From Gymnogyps californianus (taxonomy: Eukaryota; Chordata; Aves; Accipitriformes; Cathartidae), in NCBI RefSeq assembly GCF_018139145.2, contig NC_059471.1:80622520-80686519 (forward strand): DNA of 64,000 nucleotides, written 5' to 3'. How positions within the stretch are numbered: the first letter of the stretch is position 1; each line of letters opens with the position of its first letter. Below, piece after piece: positions 56,263-64,000 of the stretch. Made by a program: the position numbers and the translations under genes. A model generated the notes under the pieces. It worked only from the letters and a program-made list of their open reading frames with translations, was not told where the DNA came from and did not search any database.

Positions 56263-58429
56263 CTGAAGAAACTGAAAAAGCCCAGGTTTGTTTGAAGTTA
56301 TTGTGCTGTTCTTTCTGTGATTCATAAGAATGAGTGTGGACTGTGTGCTGTATGGAGTGCGTTTTCTGGATTGTTTTGAGGGAGGTGCCAGCTGAAGCAT
56401 GCTTCCTAGAGCTTGAAGCAAGTCTTGGTGAGACAAAAAAAAATTGCAATAAGTTATAAATTAGATATAGAACATGCAGGTTCCGTTCACGTTACCAGTA
56501 GGATTGGCACGAAAATACTGTTCTGGCTTCTTGCAAAATTGAATTTCAGCTAAATGCTTCAGAAAGTATAATATCAAGAATAATTGGTTACTTAGTAAGT
56601 GTTTTCCATTTGAAATGTTGTCTATTCCTCATTACTCAGAGTTGTTACTTTTACAGTGTGCATGGGTTAAAGTTGAATTAGTGTTTTTTATAAATACCAG
56701 GTCTTTAAACATGAGGTATAAGAGGCCACTCAGAACAGAGGAGTGAAAACAGTACATGGTGTCTTCCCGCTCTACCTCAGTGGCTTGATGGTGTCACCAT
56801 CACTGTTTATTTATTTATTTAACCACCTGAAATTGCTGCTGTTTGACTTGCGAGTTCATTTCTTGGCCTGGTAGGAAGTTTGAAGTGTTTCTAAATTCGA
56901 TACTGGAGTATTTCATCAGAAAGGAAGAGTTGTTGAAGAGACTTGGGAACTGCGTCTCCTTTTCTCTGGGTAGATCTGAGCATAAGTATGGTGGCAGGGC
57001 AGCGTGGGGAAAATTTACACCCCTTCATGTGAATCTTTCATTTGTTGGGACTCTCAGCCTAGGATTGCTCTGAATGCCCTATTGATTCATTGCAGGACAA
57101 GAAAAGAATGAAAAAAACCCCATAACTTGTGGCCAGTTTAGAGATTCTAGAAAAATTCCTCAAATTATTGGAAACATAAGTCTTCCTAAATGTTTTGCAC
57201 TGAGCAGAATTCAGATAGTATTTATTAAATGTCTTCTTTTGTTTATCGTTCCCTTTTGCAATCACATGGTGAAAGTTTCAGAAATGGTTTAATGCAGTCA
57301 AATTTTCCCTGTAAACTGAATACTTTAAATATGTTGGTGCTGAGAGTTTTCTTCGATCCCTGAAACATGTGAAGATGGGGAATTTAGGAAAGAATGGAAG
57401 GAGAAGTGACTGTTGGTTGCTGTTACGGTGTAACAAATCTCTGAGGTTTATTTGGATTCCCCTGCACATCTGTGTGTGTATTGTGTATGCACGAGTCTGT
57501 GTGCACATTTGGTAGGGTGTGTTGTAAAATAAATTAGAAAATTAGTCTTCTACTCAGAAGAGGAGACCTCTTTCCCTCTTGCCTTATCCATTCTGCCATG
57601 TGCAACAGTTGCCTAAGCCTAATTCCCTTTTATGTGATATTGATTAACGGCCATGCTGAGTCTAGGACTGTCAGAAGGACTAAAGGGTATTTAATTATTC
57701 AGCTAGAATAAAGTAGAAGACAGTGCAGCAGTAGCTGTAACATAAGACATTGGCACTTCATCTCCAAAATGCAAGGATTCTGTCCCTCTAGTTTGAAGGA
57801 AATTCATGGAAGTCTGAGGACTGACTGACTGGAGAATGTAAGTGAGCAATGGGCTTGTCCTCAAGATCACTGCATACTTTGGGTATGTTCTTAGGCACAA
57901 TGCCAAGTGATTACACTTGCATGAAAAGAACACCATTTTACCAGAAGCACAGTATTGCTAAAGTCAGATTTTCAAAAAGGAAGATATGTGCAAGAGCATT
58001 TCTCTGGTTAATTTTGTGATAGATCTATCACCTCTACAAATTGTACTTTTGTACATGTACGTGACGATTTTGCATTTGTTGAATAAATGTTTGTGAAAAT
58101 CCCCAGTTCTCATGCACAGCTTCAATGTGCAAATTTATTGTAGAACTATTCGCGTGTTTGTCTGGCTTTGGATTTGGGCTGGGTTCAAAAGAAGGAGTTG
58201 AATGCTAGAGTCTTTTTCATAATTAGAACATGAAATATAAAAATTAAGGACAAGGTTGCATTCAACTAATACAGTTAAGGTAGCTAAAATCACCGTTAGA
58301 TATTTTGTCCCATAACATTACAATGATACCTGCCACAAATCTACAGCAGGATTTTTTTCTGTGGTCATAAATTGCAAGGAGTATGCATTAATGTTCCACT
58401 AAAACACGTCCTGGTGTGTCTCGATACTG

Positions 58430-58605
58430 GAACCATCAGGAGGTCCCAGAGCTGTGGGCTGTTGGGGGCTGGGAGAGTACCACTGTGTCCTTGCTTTGTT
58501 CATATATTCTTCATTAGCTATCTACTTTTGCCATGGTTAAAGAAGAGGTACTGGCTAAAGTGGATGTTTGACTTGATGTAGTAAGTCTGTTTTTATGGTC
58601 TTTTA
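58430..58605 (+). mobile_element. Probable ancient CR1 3' end, sense
   Basis: The segment runs through a TTCATATATTCTTCATTAG-like block, 'CTACTTTTGCCATGG', 'GGTACTGGCTAAAGTGGA', and ends with 'CTGTTTTTATGGTCTT'. This matches, with heavy divergence, the 3' end of old sauropsid CR1 elements that end in a TATGTTCTTATG-like tail ('...GATACTGGGCTAGATGGACC...' in the consensus I remember). It is not homologous to the ATTCTATG-tailed copies in the same window, so it represents an older wave. The alignment is by eye against a remembered consensus. Confidence 0.5.
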
Positions 58606-61600
58606 ATTTTAAATTTGTATTGAAAAGAATTTTATATATTGTGTATATTATGCAGAATTGTGTTTTGTGGACAATACATTAAAATTTAAAATGCTTGAAA
58701 AGAATGACGTAAATTGGAACACAAATGCGCTTCTTTTAGTAAGAGACTGTAAGTTACATTTTGTCTGGACTAAAGTGTAAGAAATATCTTTATAGAATAT
58801 GATTTCTTAAATCAGAAAATAACAATAGTTTTGTTTGGATTTTTGCTAGCATGTTCTAGTTCAGCATTGGGAGCAGTGGCAGCCTGTCCCAGAGCTGTGT
58901 GTTTCTGTCTTTAACATCCAAGAGTTTGGACGTGATATCATTCATTTACTAATGAACATAGAAAACACTAGCCTGCTGATGTTTAAAGGGTTTTGGTTTT
59001 ATTTACGTGTGTTCATATTCAGTATTCAACTATGGATGGATTTTTCTTCCCTTGTTTGGGGGGAGTGGGGTAGAAGAGACGGGAAAAGAGAATCCAGTAG
59101 CGAATTCTCAGGTTTTGAAATAATTATTCTTGTCTTTGTCTTTAAAAATAGCCCTCTTTACAGATTAAGACTCATCAGAGCAGAATGAAGATTACAGAAT
59201 GAACAGGTGCTGCACTTTTTTGTAAAACAGTTTACTGCCCAGTCTTTCCACCTCACGAGTAGATCTTCGCATCTTTTAAATTCTCAGTCATGTTAATTTT
59301 TCAGAGTTTTTAGGAATGTGGATGGAAGGCAGCTCTCCACAACAGGGTTAAACCATGTCAGACCGTGTAGTTACAAAGCAGAGCAGAAAGAGAGTGAGTT
59401 TATGGGAAAAATCAATTCTTGGTATGCCGAGTACAAATTAAAGCCAGCTTGTCGCACTATTTATTTAAGAGGTGAACTTTACTGTGACTGGCGAATAGAT
59501 CACGAACCTAAATAATGTCATTGTTTTACTCATTAAAGCTGGAGCAATGAAGTAAACAGTGTTCCAGTAGCACAGCTGCATGTCTGTGCACGGTCTCTTC
59601 AGAATGAGATGAGGTAGTGCTGTTAGAAAAAAAAAATTATTTTAAATTAATTCTTTGTTACTTCCACAAGTAGACCTTAATTAATTGATATGTGATCAGG
59701 ATAGCGCAGGCCAGTTGCTAAATCTCTAGAGTGGCTGATGTCTGTCCTGTCCTGTGCTGCCCAGTCCTTTAAAATTTATATATGTCTGCATGGATTTTTT
59801 TAAACTGATACTGGACCTACAGTCCAGGGGGTAGTTCTGTCATTTCACAAGCAATGTCTGGTCATAGAACAATGTACATAAACCTCCACATTTAATTTGT
59901 GTTGGATAGCATTTTCAGAACAATGGTTAAAAAAGTTTCTCAACAATATCATTTATTTAATAACAGTCACTAAATGCACAGAAACACTTGGTTCTATGTA
60001 TAAATTCCATTATCATGATAGAAATAAGTCTCCCAATGCTGTGCATTTCAGTTCAATTATTATTGCATCTATTGAATGGTTAAAGTTACTCAGCCTTTGG
60101 CCTTGAGCTGCTGTAGCATGCCTCAGGTGGTAAGTATAAATTGCCTAAAAATGCGCTGCTTGTCATGTCTTATTGCTTAATTTATTCTTTGGAATAAGTT
60201 TAGCCTCATAATAGGCAGGCACATCACGAAGCAAAAAAGCATTAGACAGGGACGAAATATTAGCCTTGTAAAGCCCTTCCCAACGTTGAGTCACTTATCT
60301 TTCATAGAAAGCAATAAATACCAAAATTAATGGCATGCTTCTGCTTTAAAGAATTTTGCAGAATGTTTGCATCTGTCAGCAGACTGCTAATGAAGTGCCC
60401 CTTCACTAGCCCTGCGGTGGGTCTGCATTGCCATCTGATGATAATATTTGAGCCCCCTTTTCCCAGGGAGGAAGAAGTGAAGTGCCTTGGTGGAGGGATG
60501 GCTGTACCCAAAAAATCACCAGTGAATTAGAACATATTCATCACCTTTAATGGTAATGACAGTCTAGAATGCATTTTTAGAGTCACAGAGTCAATACAAT
60601 GCAATTTTTATGATGGTTTATTTTTAACGTGATATTTTTGAAGAGTCACGCCAGTGCCTCTTTTGGAACCAAGGTACTTTTTCCATCTGAAAACACCCTT
60701 CAGTTACATAATTTTGAATAGCTCAGCAGCTCAAGAAGAAATAAAGGAGAAACAACAAGATCATTTAACTTCTGCATAACGAACTTTGTTCTTCCAGAGT
60801 ATACATTGCAATGCACACAACAGAGAAATCACTCAGATAATCAAACATGGTTTATGTTTCTAGAACCTCATAATAGTATTACTTAATGATAGATATCTTT
60901 ATACATTGTTCTTACATTGTTTTTTATTATGTTACAGCATATCTTACTATTCTTTGGTGCCTGACTTCAGGTTTTAGAATGAACTATCATTTCGGATGGC
61001 ACAAAATTATTTATTGGTTGGCTCTTTAATGAGATTGTATGCTGTTATATCTTGCTACATTCAATAAAACCAAAATGTATTTGTAGGTCTGTATCTCTGG
61101 CAATTCCTATGGATGATGGATTCAATCTTATTAAACAGTTGGTTTGATTTTTTTAACAAATTTTTAATGCTTTATGCCCAGAATGGCAAAATGTAGTACC
61201 CATGTATTTTTGTGCCCAAGCCTGGACTACTATAACGTGCAGTCTAAATAAATAAGACAGTATGAAGACCCTTGAAACCTAGTAGAAAATCTTTAAATTT
61301 AGTGATGAACATATCAAATTTCCAAATTCAGCATGCTTTTTGGTAGTCCTAATTTCATAGCATCAAATCTTGGATGAGTTTTTATCTTAAAAAAATGTGA
61401 GTCGGTAGGGCGTGAACCCAAATGAGTTTGTGGACTAATTTCCAACCTTAAAATATGGCAAATATAATGCACTACTTTATTTTTTCCATTTGCAGTATTT
61501 CTTCACAAGTCTGTCCTGTCTGCCTTTTGCATAAACAGCTTATTCAGGTTAGCCTGTTTGAGAATAAATGAAAAGGATTTGTCACTTGCAGTCCTTTTTG

Positions 61601-63052
61601 TTTGGGATTCGTGGTGTGTTTTAAGGAGAACCATTGGGTGTATGTGGAACGGTGACTTTCATGTGAAGCATTTTCCATATTGTGACCATTAGCAACCACA
61701 GATAAATTTAATCATACCACTCAAAAAATGTGGAAAGCTGTACAGAATACTAGTAAAGTGAATCATGAATTTTTAAGCTCTCAGAGGAGGCTCTAAAAAG
61801 AAATTGATTAATCACTGTGTTATAACAATATAACACCTTGAAGTAGACTTTTACTTGGGTGAACAGTATAAGATAGTGGTTTAGTATCAATACTGGGAGG
61901 CAGTAGTCTCCATAAAGCAGTTCTGGCTCAGTAACGGGTTTACTGTTACGTTAATCACTTTAGGATCACTTAGGATTTCTCTTATGTTCATCTTCTGCTT
62001 AACTTGGTACACGTGCATGTGCATATGCACTCAGCGCCTGAAACCCTACCCTGAATTTGATAGTGTTTTTGTTAGCTCACTCATCTGTGGCAAGAAAATG
62101 AAACCTGCTTTAGCTGTTTAGTAAGAAAAATTGATGTTGAGACATTTCTCCAGACTTTGTCACAGTTTTCTTTCTACGTACAGGGAGAAAGTAAGTGTTC
62201 CCACATATTAATACAAAAGGGTTGTGTACGGTTCTAGTGTATTACAGTACTAAGAACCATGGCATATGCCTCCAGAAATCTTGGTGCTGCAGCCAGTGGG
62301 CCCAGAAACACAAGCGTGGTTTTGCAGTACAGCTTCTGACATGAAAGCTACTCCATAACTCAAGTAAATCCTGAGCCATCTTGCTGTGGAAAATTGGTAA
62401 TTTATTCATTTTTACATGTTTTCTTCCTTTTATTCTTACACTTTCTCTCTGCAAAAAATATGATGTAGGGAAAATGGTAGCAAAGCAATTGGTAATTCTT
62501 TATGAAAAATTGCGTAGAAGCAGCAGTATGCACAAGCAGCATGCTTACTAGAACTACAGTAAAAAAAAACCCATCACCTGTGAGCATAATATTTAGGGCT
62601 CCAAAACAGGTTAACATAATAAGTGGCAATAAACATATTTAAAGAAGTAAAGGATGAATGTAAAATAAATGTTGTGGCATCTTAGTCAAAATTAGATTTT
62701 GCAGAGTATAGTGAGGTAGAATTGTGAAGTCTGAGAGATTGGTTCCATTTGCTGTTAACATTCAGCTCTCATGCACTGGATTTTCTGCCCTGAAAGAAAA
62801 ATACGAGTTCTCTAGAATAATCCAGCATTTCATTTTATTTTGCATCCTTGTCTAAGCAGATGAATCTAATAATTCCTTAAATGGGAAATTTGCCAGCTGA
62901 GAGAAACCTAGAGGGCAACAAATGGGCAGTGGTGACAGAATGTCTTGAATGCTGAGAATGTTGTTTTGATTCCAGACTGTTTAAAAATATATTTGTCTAG
63001 TGGAAGGTAAAATGTTACACAGACAGATAACACAGGAGATTTCCTAGGCATT

Positions 63053-63069
63053 ACACACACACACACACA
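63053..63069 (+). repeat. (AC)n microsatellite
   Basis: About eight AC units. Confidence 0.88.
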
Positions 63070-63142
63070 TACGCAAACACAGTATTTGTATTTTTTTTCT
63101 GTAGGCTTAACCCAGATAAATTAAATTGCAAAAGCTCTCGAT

Positions 63143-63158
63143 AAAAAAAAAAAAAAAA
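63143..63158 (+). repeat. Poly-A run (16 A)
   Basis: An uninterrupted A run in unique sequence. Confidence 0.9.
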
Positions 63159-63401
63159 GGGCAGGACACAAAGCAGTGAAATCAAAGCAACTCTGCCTTA
63201 AGGCTGCAGAGATTTCCTTATCTTATCCTGCTGTTTCTAGGTATTGCAAAACATATGGCTCACCTTTAGGGGCAGTCCCCAAACAGTGGGAGATGTTGCA
63301 TCCCATCTGTGCTGCAGCAACTGGAGGTGCAATAACAAGGTGAATTGAGGACGCCAAGATGACTATGTTTAAACTCATTGCTGGTTTACTGAGGTGGCTT
63401 T

Positions 63402-63416
63402 GGGGGGGAGGGGGGG
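63402..63416 (+). repeat. G7-A-G7 tract
   Basis: Two runs of seven G separated by one A. It can fold into a quadruplex with one-base loops. Confidence 0.8.
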
Positions 63417-64000
63417 CGTTTAGTTTGGATGGGTTTTCTTAGCTACCCTGTCAATGTGCCTTAGAAGTCTGAACACGGGTACTGCTGGAGAAGTAATTGT
63501 TTTGAGGAAACTTGGCAGCCTGAATCAGGAATAAGAATTTTAGGATTTTAGATATTGGGAAAAGAGAAGAAAAGAAAGGCGCAAAACCTAAGAACGAGGG
63601 CAGTTCTCTATGTCTCCCACATTTTATTCTGGCAGCAGCTGAATTGGCTGAATAGGCTCCTGTCCCCTACTGTTCACAACTGTTCAGTATTGCTCCCACG
63701 AGATCTAGTTGATCATGTAGTCACTCCCTAACCTGATTTGTTCACTATAATCTAGGTTAGTTTAAACACTTTTTAACACCAACTCTCGGAACTCTTTTAA
63801 TCAGAATCATTTTGACATAAGCAGTTATTCCACAGATACTGAGGGGCAGCAATGTGCGGCAGGAATGTAAGGGAATAGTGATTATGAGAAGCAAGGGAAT
63901 AAGGCTACACCAGTGAAGCTTCACTGAGAACAAGACACATGACCGCAGCCTGAAATTGCACACTACAGTGGATAGAATGGGGGATATGGCTAGACTTACT

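Larger units (their letters stand above)
56263..64000. other. No gene recognised beyond the old CR1 end
   Basis: AT-rich unique DNA on both sides of the ancient CR1 3' end at 58.4-58.6 kb. Two non-coding exon-like segments (57,792-57,837 and 60,052-60,129, plus strand) have good splice signals but stops in all frames. 60,180-60,720 may be a conserved noncoding element. Confidence 0.45.

Noticed and set aside
61400..61440. tRNA B-box-like GGCGTGAACCC stretch
   Set aside because: No matching A box, acceptor stem or cloverleaf can be drawn around it.
1..64000. Bacterial or phage system, CRISPR array or operon
   Set aside because: There are no spaced direct repeats, no runs of adjacent same-strand genes and no ribosome-binding-site pattern, and CR1 repeats place the DNA in an animal nuclear genome.

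Overview
The window looks like nuclear DNA from a bird or a closely related sauropsid. The main evidence is CR1 LINE retrotransposon sequence of several ages, including two copies that end in the typical avian CR1 3' octamer (ATTCTATG-type) repeats. Interspersed repeats are otherwise sparse. The DNA is AT-rich and CpG-poor, with frequent short poly-A/T and CA/TG runs. No operon structure, ribosome-binding-site pattern, rRNA, tRNA or CRISPR array is visible. The open frames are short, scattered on both strands and mostly look random.

I find no complete protein-coding gene. The only long frame with a recognisable product is the C-terminal part of a CR1 reverse transcriptase at 22,561-23,358. 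The window is best read as intergenic DNA or the inside of a very large intron.

Layout. 1-16.6 kb is unique-looking AT-rich DNA with small simple repeats, a homeodomain/TCF-motif-rich stretch near 2.75-2.96 kb and a perfect 20-bp palindrome at 11.09 kb. 16.62-17.20 kb is an old, broken sense CR1. 18.6-18.8 kb carries a MIR-like (CORE-SINE) relic. 21.47 kb has a near-perfect palindrome. 22.56-23.44 kb is the best-preserved CR1. 31.96-32.36 kb is an old antisense CR1. 38.1-42.4 kb is a locally GC- and CpG-richer domain with a G-quadruplex motif and several exon-like segments on both strands. 42.4-51.5 kb is AT-rich with possible conserved noncoding blocks and a strong G-rich tract at 49.31 kb. 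51.55-51.73 kb is a 3' CR1 fragment. 56.0-56.27 kb is a small CpG-rich island open on both strands. 58.43-58.61 kb is an ancient CR1 3' end. The rest to 64 kb is AT-rich unique sequence.

Nothing here can be tied into a pathway. The items most worth testing are exon-like segments with good splice signals (18,240-18,302 +; 38,139-38,346 -; 40,819-40,938 +; 56,024-56,262 -), the CpG/G4 cluster near 40.3 kb, and possible enhancer blocks. All are inferences from motif reading, and chance splice-like motifs are expected in 64 kb.
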